Both the position numbers and the translations under genes were made by a program. 41,386 bases of DNA from Actinoallomurus sp. (lineage in GTDB: Bacteria > Actinomycetota > Actinomycetes > Streptosporangiales > Streptosporangiaceae), in the NCBI GenBank assembly GCA_025964625.1, contig JAOPYL010000037.1, forward strand, positions 1-41,386. The letters run 5' to 3'. The notes beneath the pieces are model-generated. The model ran no database searches. It had not been told where the DNA came from and saw nothing but the letters and a program-made list of their open reading frames with translations. Of the stretch, positions 7,913 to 15,049 are shown one piece after another. How positions within the stretch are numbered: the first letter of the stretch is position 1; every line of letters begins with the position of its first letter.

Positions 7913-8440
7913 TCAGTCGTCCGCTTCGTTGCGGTTAGGAAAGATCATGCTGCAGACCTCGAGGTACAACTGCTCAGGGTAGGGGAGGTAGTCGACAACG
8001 CGGAAGGCCTGATCTTGACCGGCCGACTCGAGCACGAACTCGCCATAGCCGAGCATCCGGCCGCTGATTGACCGCTGGAAGCTCATGTCCGTGACTTTGG
8101 CCAGTGGCATCATTGCGACCTTACGAGTGAGCAGGCCGGTGGTCAGGAGCATGCGCTGGTTTGTGATGACGAAGTAGTCGACCGACCACGTCGCGACCTT
8201 CCAGACGAACCAGGCGAGCAGCAGGAGCCACGCCCACCAGATCCAGCTGACGATCGCACCGCCGTGGTTGGCGATGACGTTGCTCAGCACGCCCGCGATC
8301 ACGAGTCCGCCGAGGACGAAGGCTATCGGGGTCATCAGCACGGCCGGATGCCGCCGCACGGTGATCACCTGCTGCTCATGCGGCAGCAGGTAGCGGTGGA
8401 TGGAGGCCGGCGCCGAATCGCCGGGTGTCACGAGTCTCAT
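7913..8440 (-). CDS. PH domain-containing membrane protein (bPH2 type)
   Basis: Protein of 175 aa. A short N-terminal segment (YLLPHEQQVITVRRHPAVL) precedes two membrane helices at about residues 35-55 and 63-82 (AFVLGGLVIAGVLSNVIA, WIWWAWLLLLAWFVW). A bacterial PH fold follows (VDYFVITNQRMLLTTGLLTRKVAMMPLAKVTDMSFQRS... LGYGEFVLESAGQDQAFRVVDYLPYPEQLY). Its function is unknown. The ATG overlaps the stop of the upstream small membrane protein (ATGA), so the two are coupled. Confidence 0.9.
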   Translation of the reverse strand: MRLVTPGDSAPASIHRYLLPHEQQVITVRRHPAVLMTPIAFVLGGLVIAGVLSNVIANHGGAIVSWIWWAWLLLLAWFVWKVATWSVDYFVITNQRMLLTTGLLTRKVAMMPLAKVTDMSFQRSISGRMLGYGEFVLESAGQDQAFRVVDYLPYPEQLYLEVCSMIFPNRNEADD

Positions 8441-8589
8441 GTCAGCGCGTTCACGAATTGAGACAGTGAATCGCCCGCCGACGCCAGCCCGGTGGCCGCG
8501 TTGTGGACGGCGCGGGCCGCGCCTCCGGGGGACTTGAGCAAGTAGAAGGCCACGAAGGCCGCTATCGCCCAAGTGAGGTACTTCTTCAA
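8437..8589 (-). CDS. Small single-pass membrane protein
   Basis: About 50 aa: MKKYLTWAIAAFVAFYLLKSPGG... followed by an alanine-rich amphipathic tail ending LSQFVNALT. One transmembrane helix spans about residues 4-20. A TTG start at 8589 is preferred because GGGAGG lies 10 nt upstream; in-frame alternatives are GTG at 8598 and ATG at 8619. It overlaps the PH-domain gene by 4 bases, suggesting the two proteins work together in the membrane. No known family is recognised. Confidence 0.72.
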   Translation of the reverse strand: MKKYLTWAIAAFVAFYLLKSPGGAARAVHNAATGLASAGDSLSQFVNALT

Positions 8590-8709
8590 GGAAACCACGC
8601 CTCCCGAGGGCTGACCCACCGACCCAACTCAAGTAGTACACCAAATGTCGATCTGCCTGCAAAGAGGCGTGCGATCGTACCTGAGTCGGCGGGTCGCCGC
8701 GGGGCGGGG

Positions 8710-8922
8710 TCAGCCGCCGCCGCGTCCCTCGGCGGCGGCCAGCGCCAGCACCTCCAGATGCTTGCGGGCGATGCGTTCGACGAGGTCGGGTGAGGCCTCG
8801 CCGATCACCTCTTCGGCGCTGTGCCGCGCCGCTTCGACGCACCGTATGACCATCTCGGCGGGATGGACCTCGTCGAAATCCCTCGCGAGGCTTTCGGCAA
8901 CCGCCTCATATGTCCACGCCAT
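8710..8922 (-). CDS. Conserved small protein with a three-helix-bundle look
   Basis: Protein of 70 aa: MAWTYEAVAESLARDFDEVHP, then MVIRCVEAARHSAEEVIGEASPDLVERIARKHLEVLALAAAE. Three amphipathic helices are predicted. The pattern resembles the small N-terminal helical domain seen in some actinobacterial regulators and phosphatase fusions, but no specific function can be assigned. The ATG follows GGGGAGC at 6 nt. Confidence 0.68.
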   Translation of the reverse strand: MAWTYEAVAESLARDFDEVHPAEMVIRCVEAARHSAEEVIGEASPDLVERIARKHLEVLALAAAEGRGGG

Positions 8923-9050
8923 AACCGCTCCCCGTGTCCCCCTTGCTCGCGGCGCGAGCGCGACCGGACCGCCTGTTCGCAATCCGTAGCAGGCTATTAC
9001 CCTGCGTATCTGAATCTTGAACGCTGGGGGCGGCGGCGGTCCGCGGGGGG

Positions 9051-9689
9051 CTACACGACCCCGTACAACCGGTCTCCGGCGTCGCCGAGGCCGGGCACGA
9101 TGAAGCCGTTCTCGTCCAGGTGCGAGTCGATCGCCGCGGCCACGACCCGGACCGGGACCGGGCAGTCCGCCAGCTTTTCCTGCATGTGGGCGATGCCCTC
9201 CGGAGCGGCGAGGAGGCAGATCGCCGTGACGTCGTCGGCGCCCCGGCCCATCAGCAGCTGGATCGCCGCGGCGAGGGTGCCGCCGGTGGCGAGCATCGGG
9301 TCGAGGACGTAGCACTGGCGCCCCGACAGGTCGTCGGGCAGCCGCGTGGCGTAGGTCGTCGCGGTGAGGGTTCCCTCGTCGCGAACCATGCCCAGGAACC
9401 CGACCTCGGCGGTGGGAAGCAGCCGGGTCATGCCGTCGAGCATGCCCAGCCCGGCGCGAAGGATCGGCACCACCAGCGGCTGCGGCCGCGTCAGCCGTAC
9501 GCCGTCGGCGGGTCCGACCGGTGTGGCGACTGTCACAGCCGCGACCCGGACATCGCGGGTCGCCTCGTACGCCAGGAGCGTGACGAGCTCATCGGCCAGA
9601 CGGCGAAATGTGGGGGAGTCTGTGGTCTCGTCGCGGAGCGTGGTGAGCTTGTGGGCGACGAGGGGGTGATCGACGACAAGCGTTCTCAT
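9051..9689 (-). CDS. upp: Uracil phosphoribosyltransferase
   Basis: Cytoplasmic pyrimidine-salvage enzyme that makes UMP from uracil and PRPP; 212 aa, the usual length. It starts [20 protein letters not shown]. The core contains [31 protein letters not shown], the PRPP loop [16 protein letters not shown], and the uracil-binding C-terminus [27 protein letters not shown] sits only about 9 bp before the ATG and no Shine-Dalgarno is visible, so the transcript may be leaderless. It is divergent from a small basic-protein gene. Confidence 0.97.
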   Translation of the reverse strand: MRTLVVDHPLVAHKLTTLRDETTDSPTFRRLADELVTLLAYEATRDVRVAAVTVATPVGPADGVRLTRPQPLVVPILRAGLGMLDGMTRLLPTAEVGFLGMVRDEGTLTATTYATRLPDDLSGRQCYVLDPMLATGGTLAAAIQLLMGRGADDVTAICLLAAPEGIAHMQEKLADCPVPVRVVAAAIDSHLDENGFIVPGLGDAGDRLYGVV

Positions 9690-9752
9690 ATCGGGTCACG
9701 GTAGCCGAATGGATCTCTGAGCATGGGGAACGTACCGGGGATGGAGGATGGG

Positions 9753-9911
9753 ATGAGCCCCGAGCAGGTCCGTGATCGGCTCCGCCGCCGTGCGGCCTTT
9801 CTACGGGAACTGGCCGAGGCACGCGAGCTCCGCAAGCGCGTCACCCCCCGGCGATCACGCCGGGAACGCGTCCGCGCCACGGTACGCATGCGTACGTTCC
9901 GGGCGAATTAA
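9753..9911 (+). CDS. Small highly basic protein
   Basis: About 52 aa: MSPEQVRDRLRRRAAFLRELAEARELRKR, then an Arg-rich tail ending TVRMRTFRAN. The start at 9753 is chosen because GGAGG lies 5 nt upstream; in-frame ATGs at 9723 and 9741 lack such a site. It probably folds as one long basic helix; RNA or ribosome binding would be a guess. It lies just before the TadA-associated genes on the same strand. Confidence 0.62.
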   Translation: MSPEQVRDRLRRRAAFLRELAEARELRKRVTPRRSRRERVRATVRMRTFRAN

Positions 9912-9995
9912 GGCTCTCGGTTTCCCCATGCCGTGAGTGTTCCGGCCCCACATCTGTCAGGATGCCCGAGCAGGACGCGCGCCGGTGGGGTGAAG

Positions 9996-10472
9996 ATGAC
10001 GGAACTGGACACGGCGGACTTCGCTGTCGTGGTCTCCCGCGAGGACGATGCCTGGGAAGTCGAGCAGCTTCCCATCGCATTGACACAGGACCTCGCGGCG
10101 TTGATACATGCCTTGCGGCAACAGCCCAGCATGGCGGGCACGATCGGGCTGGCATCGGTCGGAGACGACTTCTTCGTGGCACTACGCGTGCTCGCGGACG
10201 ACGTGATGATCTTCCTTTCGGACGTCACGGCGTCGCTCGACTGGCCCTTGGCCGGGCAGGTCGTCGAATTTCTCGAGCTGGACATCCCCGATGATGAGGA
10301 TCTCGACCAGGTGCTGCCCGCGGGGGATATGTCGATCTTCGCGGACCTCGGCCTCGACGAGATGGAGCTCGGCGCCCTCTCCGGCGACCTCGACCTCTAC
10401 CCCGACGAGATGCTGGCGAGCATCGCCTCCCGCCTCGGATTCGGCGCCGCCTTCGAGCGCGCGATCGAATGA
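9996..10472 (+). CDS. tRNA adenosine deaminase-associated protein, copy 1
   Basis: Acidic protein of 158 aa. It has the pattern FAVVVSREDDAWEVEQL, FFVALRVLADDVMIFLSDVTAS, PAGDMSIFADLG and a C-terminal ASRLGFGAAFERAIE. The same order of motifs recurs in the next gene, so the two are tandem paralogs of the actinobacterial family named for its position beside tadA. The ATG is preceded by GGTGGGG at about 6 nt. Biochemical function is unknown. Confidence 0.83.
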   Translation: MTELDTADFAVVVSREDDAWEVEQLPIALTQDLAALIHALRQQPSMAGTIGLASVGDDFFVALRVLADDVMIFLSDVTASLDWPLAGQVVEFLELDIPDDEDLDQVLPAGDMSIFADLGLDEMELGALSGDLDLYPDEMLASIASRLGFGAAFERAIE

Positions 10473-10499
10473 TCGGCTTCTTCAGGGAAGAATGGAACC

Positions 10500-10952
10500 G
10501 TGCCATACTTCTCCGCGGTCTTCGCGCGCACCGACGCCGGATGGATCGGGACCGAGGTCGACCTCAGTGAGGTCGCCGGTGTCGATGACATCACCGACAT
10601 CATGCGGGAGACCGCCGTCGAGACGGCGGGTGACACGGTCGTACTCCTCGTCGAGGAGGAGGACGAATGGTTCGCCGTCGTCCGCCTGGACGATGGCGAG
10701 GACCCTCGCGTCTTCCTCTCCGACCCGAGGGCGACGCTGACCAATGAGCTGGCGCGCATGCTCTACGAGCAGATCGGCGTCCCCAAAGACGCGGTTTCCG
10801 ACGAGCCCGCCGGTGACACCGCTCTCCTCGCCGATCTCGGCACGGACCCGGCACAACTGACCCGGCTCGGTGAGCGCAGGCTGCCCGGCGACGCGCTGTC
10901 GGTCGTCGCGGAACAGGCCGGATTCGCCGAGGAGTACGAACGGCTCCGGTAG
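10500..10952 (+). CDS. tRNA adenosine deaminase-associated protein, copy 2
   Basis: Acidic protein of 150 aa with a GTG start: MPYFSAVFARTDAGWIGTEVDL, then WFAVVRLDDGEDPRVFLSDPRAT, PAGDTALLADLG and EQAGFAEEYERLR. It lies 27 bp after its paralog and 16 bp before tadA, a clear cotranscription arrangement. The family is defined by this genomic position. A direct role in A-to-I editing of tRNA is an inference from the neighbourhood. Confidence 0.87.
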   Translation: MPYFSAVFARTDAGWIGTEVDLSEVAGVDDITDIMRETAVETAGDTVVLLVEEEDEWFAVVRLDDGEDPRVFLSDPRATLTNELARMLYEQIGVPKDAVSDEPAGDTALLADLGTDPAQLTRLGERRLPGDALSVVAEQAGFAEEYERLR

Positions 10953-10968
10953 CCGAAGGCGTACGCGT

Positions 10969-11424
10969 ATGAGAGAGCCGGCGATGGAAGACGCGATGAG
11001 ACTCGCGCTCCAGGAGGCGCGGCGGGCGGGCCGAGACGTGCCCGTCGGCGCGGTGGTCCTCGATCCGCCGGGGCAGGTCGTCGGCGCGGGCCGCAACGAG
11101 CGGGAGCGTACGGGCGATCCGACCGCGCACGCGGAGATGGTGGCGATCCGGCAGGCCGCCGCGCGCCTCGGGGAATGGCGCCTCACCGGGTGCACCCTGG
11201 TCGTGACCCTGGAGCCCTGCACGATGTGCGCGGGGGCCGCGGTCCTGGCCCGGCTGGAGCGGATCGTGTACGGGGCGTTCGACCCCAAGGCGGGCGCCGC
11301 CGGATCGCTGTGGGATGTCGTGCGGGACCGCAGGCTCAACCATCGTCCCGAGGTCGTCGCGGGTGTCCTCGCGGAGGAGTGCGGGGCGCTGCTCACCGAC
11401 TTCTTCACCCGCCGCCGGGATTAA
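10969..11424 (+). CDS. tadA: tRNA-specific adenosine deaminase
   Basis: Zinc deaminase that converts A34 to inosine in the tRNA-Arg(ACG) wobble position; 151 aa. The catalytic motif HAE is at residues 54-56 (zinc ligand His54, proton shuttle Glu56), and PCTMC provides Cys84 and Cys87. FDPKAGAAGSLWDV and the C-terminal LAEECGALLTDFFTRRR are typical of TadA. The ATG at 10969 has a GAAGG site; ATG at 10984 is an alternative. The stop overlaps the -35 region of the tRNA-Ser promoter. Confidence 0.96.
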   Translation: MREPAMEDAMRLALQEARRAGRDVPVGAVVLDPPGQVVGAGRNERERTGDPTAHAEMVAIRQAAARLGEWRLTGCTLVVTLEPCTMCAGAAVLARLERIVYGAFDPKAGAAGSLWDVVRDRRLNHRPEVVAGVLAEECGALLTDFFTRRRD

Positions 11425-11449
11425 ACCGGTCGACGTCTTCCGGTAGGCT
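11421..11449 (+). promoter_or_regulatory. Promoter of tRNA-Ser(CGA)
   Basis: TTAAAC (11421-11426) and TAGGCT (11444-11449) have a 17-bp spacer and lie 8 bp before the mature tRNA. The -35 box overlaps the tadA stop codon. The match to the sigma-70/HrdB consensus is moderate, but spacing and position are right. Confidence 0.6.
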
Positions 11450-11457
11450 CCCGTCTT

Positions 11458-11544
11458 GGTGGAGTCGCCTAGTGGCCGAGGGCGCACGCCTCGAAAGCGT
11501 GTGATGGGGCAACCTATCCGTGGGTTCAAATCCCACCTCCACCG
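11458..11544 (+). tRNA. tRNA-Ser (anticodon CGA)
   Basis: Class II tRNA. The acceptor stem GGTGGAG pairs with CTCCACC (11537-11543). The anticodon stem CACGC/GCGTG encloses CTCGAAA, giving anticodon CGA for UCG codons. A long variable arm follows, then the T arm GTGGG-TTCAAAT-CCCAC. The discriminator is G and CCA (11545-11547) is encoded. A terminator hairpin follows directly. Confidence 0.97.
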
Positions 11545-11550
11545 CCAGGC

Positions 11551-11589
11551 AGGGCCGTTGACCCGATCTCAGGGGTCAGCGGCCCTTTT
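11551..11589 (+). terminator. Rho-independent terminator after tRNA-Ser(CGA)
   Basis: AGGGCCGTTGACCC pairs with GGGTCAGCGGCCCT (14 bp with one G-U-type position) around a 7-8 base loop and is followed by TTTT (11586-11589). It lies 4 bp after the encoded CCA. Confidence 0.85.
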
Positions 11590-11798
11590 GCGTGCGGGGC
11601 GCAGCCGCGGCCGGCCGGAGGGCGGTTCAAGCGATCCGGTCCGCGGCATTACTCTTAGGCGTCAGTATGACCACCGTAGGTAAAGGGAACTTGACCATAG
11701 AGATGGCTTCGATCGGGATCTAACGCGCCGTTGCGGACGTCATGCTTACTGATCGGGTCGTCAGGCCGGGTGAAGTGGCCATCGGGCAGGGGAGGATC

Positions 11799-12893
11799 GT
11801 GTTCGGTCCGCAGGGCTTCTTCATCTTCGCCTTGCTCGTGCTGTTCTTCGCGGGTGCGTTGATCTGGCTCGTCAAGGCCAGGCAGGTGGCGCTGAAGGTC
11901 GTCGCCGGGGTGATGGCGTTCCCGCCGGCGATGATGTTCGGTGTCGTGCTGGTGAACAGCTTCTACGGCTACTACCAGAGCTGGGACGACGCCTGGCGCG
12001 ACCTCACCAACCAGGCTCCTGCGAGCGTCGCCCCCGTGCCCGACCTGGGCAACCGTCTTGACCAGGTGCTGAGCGAAGCGGTGAAGAAACGGCAGGCGCG
12101 CAAGAACGGCTTCGCCATGGAGACCACGCTGTCCGGCCCGCAGAGCCGGATCAGCCGCCAAGGCGTGATCTACCTGCCGCCGCAGTACTTCCAGAAGCAG
12201 TACGCCAATCGGCGCTTTCCCGTCATCGAGCTGATCCACGGCGCACCGGGAACTCCGAGCGACTACGAGGGCCGGCTGAAGATCTCCGGCATGCTGCGCA
12301 AGCTGATCGCCGCCCACAAGGCCAAACCGGTCGTCCTGGTCATCCCCGATGCCAACGGCGGCCTGGATCGCTCGACGCAATGCCTGAACACGGTTCGCGG
12401 TGAGCAGGACGAGACCTACCTGGCGCTCGACGTGCCAGAGGACGTCTCCGACCGGTTGCGGGTGGAGCCGCCGGGGACCGCCTGGGGCATCGCGGGCTTC
12501 TCCGAAGGCGGCTACTGTGCGGCCAACCTCGCGTTGCGGCACCCCGACCGGTACGGCGTCGCCGCGTCGCTCAGCGGTTACTTCGAGCCGCTGCGCACCA
12601 ACCGGATGCCGCAGCCCGTCGACCCCTTCGCCGGCAACAAGGCGCTGCGCGCCGCCAACTCACCGCTGAAGGTGATGGCCAGGCCGCTGTCGCACGACCG
12701 GCTCCCCCATTTCTGGGTGATGTCCGGCAACGGCGTCCAGACCGACATGGTGCAGGCGCAGGCCTTCGTGGACCTCATCAAGCGCTACGATCCCGGAGTG
12801 CCGTTCATGGTCGTCAAGGGCGGCCAGCACAACTACGTCGCCTGGCGTGAGGCGTTCCCGAGGATGTTCGAGTGGGCCACCTCACGGGTGTAG
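11799..12893 (+). CDS. Membrane-anchored alpha/beta-hydrolase esterase (esterase D/antigen 85-like)
   Basis: About 364 aa. Two hydrophobic N-terminal helices (FFIFALLVLFFAGALIWLV and VVAGVMAFPPAMMFGVVLV) anchor an extracytoplasmic hydrolase domain. The fold is marked by RQGVIYLPPQYF, FPVIELIHGAPGTPSDY, VLVIPDANGG, the nucleophile elbow GFSEGGYCAANLAL and the late histidine GGQHNYVAW. This is the arrangement of mycolyltransferase/esterase D relatives; the substrate is unknown. GTG at 11799 is preferred for its GGGGAGG site; the frame is open back to ATG 11742. It follows the tRNA terminator. Confidence 0.85.
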   Translation: MFGPQGFFIFALLVLFFAGALIWLVKARQVALKVVAGVMAFPPAMMFGVVLVNSFYGYYQSWDDAWRDLTNQAPASVAPVPDLGNRLDQVLSEAVKKRQARKNGFAMETTLSGPQSRISRQGVIYLPPQYFQKQYANRRFPVIELIHGAPGTPSDYEGRLKISGMLRKLIAAHKAKPVVLVIPDANGGLDRSTQCLNTVRGEQDETYLALDVPEDVSDRLRVEPPGTAWGIAGFSEGGYCAANLALRHPDRYGVAASLSGYFEPLRTNRMPQPVDPFAGNKALRAANSPLKVMARPLSHDRLPHFWVMSGNGVQTDMVQAQAFVDLIKRYDPGVPFMVVKGGQHNYVAWREAFPRMFEWATSRV

Positions 12894-12908
12894 CGGTACC
12901 GGCCGCTG

Positions 12909-13214
12909 CTACGGCACGACGAGGTCGAGGTCGAGTACGCGCGCGTGCAGCACGATCCGCTGGTGGAGGGCCGCGCGCAGTGCACGGTGGAGGCCGTCCT
13001 CGAGGTAGAGCTGGCCGCGCCACTGCACGACGTGGGGGAACAGGTCGCCGTAGAATGTGGAGTCCTCGGCGAGTAGCGAGTTCAGATCGAGCCCGGCCTT
13101 CGTGGTGATCAACTGATCGAGACGCACCTGGCGGGGCGGCACCTTGGCCCAGTCCCGGGAGCTGAGGCTGTGCTCCGGGTAAGGGCGTCCCTCGCCAACC
13201 GCCTTGAAGATCAC
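12909..13214 (-). CDS. ParB-like nuclease-fold protein
   Basis: Protein of 101 aa with RDWAKVPPRQVRLDQLITTKAGLDLNSLLAE, DLFPHVVQWRGQLYLEDGLHRALRAALH and a C-terminal VLDLDL. The D-G-x-H-R-x-x-A core is that of ParB/sulfiredoxin-like domains. Homologs are common in actinobacteria and some carry toxin-antitoxin names, but no toxin is adjacent on this strand. The start is GTG. A TAAACT lies 7 bp before it with no Shine-Dalgarno, suggesting a leaderless mRNA. It is convergent with the esterase gene. Confidence 0.78.
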   Translation of the reverse strand: MIFKAVGEGRPYPEHSLSSRDWAKVPPRQVRLDQLITTKAGLDLNSLLAEDSTFYGDLFPHVVQWRGQLYLEDGLHRALRAALHQRIVLHARVLDLDLVVP

Positions 13215-13415
13215 GCCATGCAGTTTAGGTGGCGTTACCCGTGATCACGCCAGATGTTGCGCCGTTGATCTGCGTCAGATTCCGCCCATAAAGGGCTAGA
13301 ACCGCTAAATAGGCTGCTGGTACGAACCCATCCCGCAGGCTCGTCGGCGCTCCGATCCACGTCGGTCCGCCGACGGCTCGGGACACCACGCAGAGGGACG
13401 TCGTATGGTTGTGTC

Positions 13416-13670
13416 ATGGACACGACGCGCGCGAACCTGTCCTTGGACTCATGGATACTCGGTCATGCCAAACGCATGGCCAAGGAGCAGGGCAAGTCAC
13501 TCGGGGAGTTCACCAGCGAGGCCCTCAAGTGGCATATCGCCCGGTTCGAGTCGGCCGACCGGGTCCCCCTCTCGGAGGCCCAGCGAGCCGAGCGGGTCGC
13601 CGGTGAAGAGGCCGAGGAAGCCGAGTTCTACGCCGACCTGGACCACAGGGGCACCCGAGGAGCCGCATGA
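13416..13670 (+). CDS. Ribbon-helix-helix-like antitoxin
   Basis: Protein of 84 aa. The N-terminal part (TTRANLSLDSWILGHAKRMAKEQGKSLGEFTSEALKWHI) has the strand-helix-helix pattern of a CopG/MetJ-type DNA-binding domain. An acidic tail (EEAEEAEFYADLDHRG) follows that could bind the toxin. It overlaps the next gene by 4 bases (ATGA), the classical antitoxin-toxin coupling. It probably represses its own promoter in 13215-13415. Confidence 0.8.
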   Translation: MDTTRANLSLDSWILGHAKRMAKEQGKSLGEFTSEALKWHIARFESADRVPLSEAQRAERVAGEEAEEAEFYADLDHRGTRGAA

Positions 13671-13978
13671 CCGAACCCAGGTTCGGTGATCTCTATGAGG
13701 TCAAGGTCGCCGACCGGACACTGCGCCGCATCATCGTCAGCAGCGGATTCTTCCATACCGTGTCGCCCGACACCGTGATCACGGCCGACGTCGAGACAAA
13801 GGTGCGGTCGACGTCCGTGCTCGCCGTTCCGCTGGGTGAGCACGGGACCGCACTCGTCGACCGCCTGCACTCCATGAGCCGCCACCGGCTCCTGGGCCGG
13901 ACCGGACAGGTGACCTCTCCAGCTCAGTTGTCCGCACTCTCCGGCGCCCTCCGCGTCATGCTCGGCCCGGACGCCTGA
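13667..13978 (+). CDS. MazF/CcdB-like toxin
   Basis: Protein of 103 aa: RFGDLYEVKVADRTLRRIIVSSGFFHTV, then VLAVPLGEHGTALVDRLHSMSRHRLLGRTGQVTSPAQLSALSGALRVML. The GDLY start, central beta-strands and the S-x-L-x-x-V/A-x-x-x-L tail match the PemK/MazF-CcdB superfamily; the arginine of the usual 'RP.L' motif is replaced here. It may be an mRNA endonuclease or a gyrase poison. It is translationally coupled to the ribbon-helix-helix protein upstream, forming a type II module between the two tRNA-Ser genes. Confidence 0.78.
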   Translation: MTEPRFGDLYEVKVADRTLRRIIVSSGFFHTVSPDTVITADVETKVRSTSVLAVPLGEHGTALVDRLHSMSRHRLLGRTGQVTSPAQLSALSGALRVMLGPDA

Positions 13979-14017
13979 GCCCGCGGGCCACCGCGCCGCG
14001 GGCCCTCGCCGCCGGTC

Positions 14018-14218
14018 TCAGCGGCGCCTGGACCTGGTACGCAGGTTACGGCCGCGACCGCGCCAGTCGTACCCGGTACCGACCCCGGCGAGATGCAGCG
14101 CGATGAACAGCAGACCGAGCGTGTCGAGCGTCGGGTAGTTGAAGAAGTCCGAACCGGCACCGAGCCAGTCGACGAGCAGGGCGAGAGCAAAGCAGAGAGC
14201 GGCGACGATCGCGAGCAT
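14018..14218 (-). CDS. Small membrane protein
   Basis: Protein of 66 aa with two hydrophobic helices, MLAIVAALCFALALLVDWLG and LDTLGLLFIALHLAGVG, and an Arg-rich cytoplasmic tail (DWRGRGRNLRTRSRRR). The ATG is preceded by an excellent GGAGGT site at 6 nt, the main support for a real gene. The function is unknown. Confidence 0.75.
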   Translation of the reverse strand: MLAIVAALCFALALLVDWLGAGSDFFNYPTLDTLGLLFIALHLAGVGTGYDWRGRGRNLRTRSRRR

Positions 14219-14446
14219 CGTTTACCTCCAGAGGTTGATCCGTCTCCCCCGAGATGCACCAAGGATCTCCGTGACGACCGCGACCAAACACCCGCCGAAT
14301 AACGGACAGGGCACAGTCCTGCCGGATGGGGTCGACGTCACCTGGTGATATTGGCGGACATTGCCGGTGGCGACTGGAGGTGGCCCCGCTTCAGGTGGCG
14401 CTCAGGCGCCGGCCATGAGGGCCGGGCGTGCGACGTATTAAGGTGG

Positions 14447-14531
14447 CGGAGGATGCGAGATTCGAACTCGCGAGGGGTTGCCCCCAACACGCTTTCCAAG
14501 CGTGCGCCATAGGCCACTAGGCGAATCCTCC
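14447..14531 (-). tRNA. tRNA-Ser (anticodon GGA)
   Basis: Read on the minus strand: acceptor GGAGGAT pairs with ATCCTCC. The anticodon stem CACGC/GCGTG encloses TTGGAAA, giving anticodon GGA for UCC/UCU codons. A long variable arm and the T loop GAGTTCGAATCTC follow. The discriminator is G and CCA is encoded at 14444-14446. Much of the D and anticodon arms is identical to tRNA-Ser(CGA) 3 kb away on the opposite strand. Confidence 0.97.
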
Positions 14532-14541
14532 GCGAGAGATC

Positions 14542-14856
14542 CTACCGGGTTCGCGGCAGTGACCGTACCTCAACGACCGCGCCGAGCGGGACGGGGCCGT
14601 AGATGTGCGGGAACACGTCGTCGCCGACGGGCTCGTGCCGTACGTCGAGGCCGTCGGTGTCGATGGTGAGCAGTACGAGGTCGTCGAGGTCGGCGTAGAA
14701 CGCGCCCTGGACCGTACGGACCTGCTCCTCGTCGCGGGAGGCGTGGATGAAGCCCTCCTCGGCCAGGGTGCGGCCGCGGGTCGACATCTCGTACGGGCCG
14801 CCCGCCTCACGCGCGGCGTCCCAATCCGGGCGTTCGGCGATGTGAAAGATGGTCAT
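14542..14856 (-). CDS. DUF952 domain-containing protein
   Basis: Protein of 104 aa: MTIFHIAERPDWDAAREAGGPYEMSTRGRTLAEEGFIHAS, then VLLTIDTDGLDVRHEPVGDDVFPHIYGPVPLGAVVEVRSL. This matches the DUF952 family, an ADP-ribosyltransferase-like fold of unknown activity, with the conserved FIHAS and FPHIYGP. The ATG at 14856 has GGAGG 7 nt upstream. It reads into tRNA-Ser(GGA), which begins 10 bp past its stop, so the two could share a transcript. Confidence 0.88.
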   Translation of the reverse strand: MTIFHIAERPDWDAAREAGGPYEMSTRGRTLAEEGFIHASRDEEQVRTVQGAFYADLDDLVLLTIDTDGLDVRHEPVGDDVFPHIYGPVPLGAVVEVRSLPRTR

Positions 14857-14933
14857 GGGCGCGCCTCCAGAGATCGCTGACACGGAGGTGAGCGTACGGG
14901 CCGAAGCCGTGCGCCAGATGCCATAGACTCGAC

Positions 14934-15029
14934 GCAGACCCCTCGCACGGCGTCATCCTGTGAACCTCCCCAGGGCCGGAAGGCAGCAAGGATAAGCAGG
15001 CTCTGACGGGTGTGCGGGGGGTCCTCTGC
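14934..15029 (+). ncRNA. ffs: Signal recognition particle 4.5S RNA (small bacterial type)
   Basis: About 96 nt. The universally conserved apical region GTGAACCTCCCCAGGGCCGG-AAGGCAGCAAGG carries the symmetric and asymmetric loops that bind Ffh and the GGAA tetraloop. The long terminal stem starts GCAGACCCC and closes with GGGGGGTCCTCTGC. A TAGACT box (14924-14929) lies just upstream. Position directly before dnaX is the usual actinobacterial arrangement. Confidence 0.94.
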
Positions 15030-15049
15030 TTCTGAAGGACGGACCCCCG

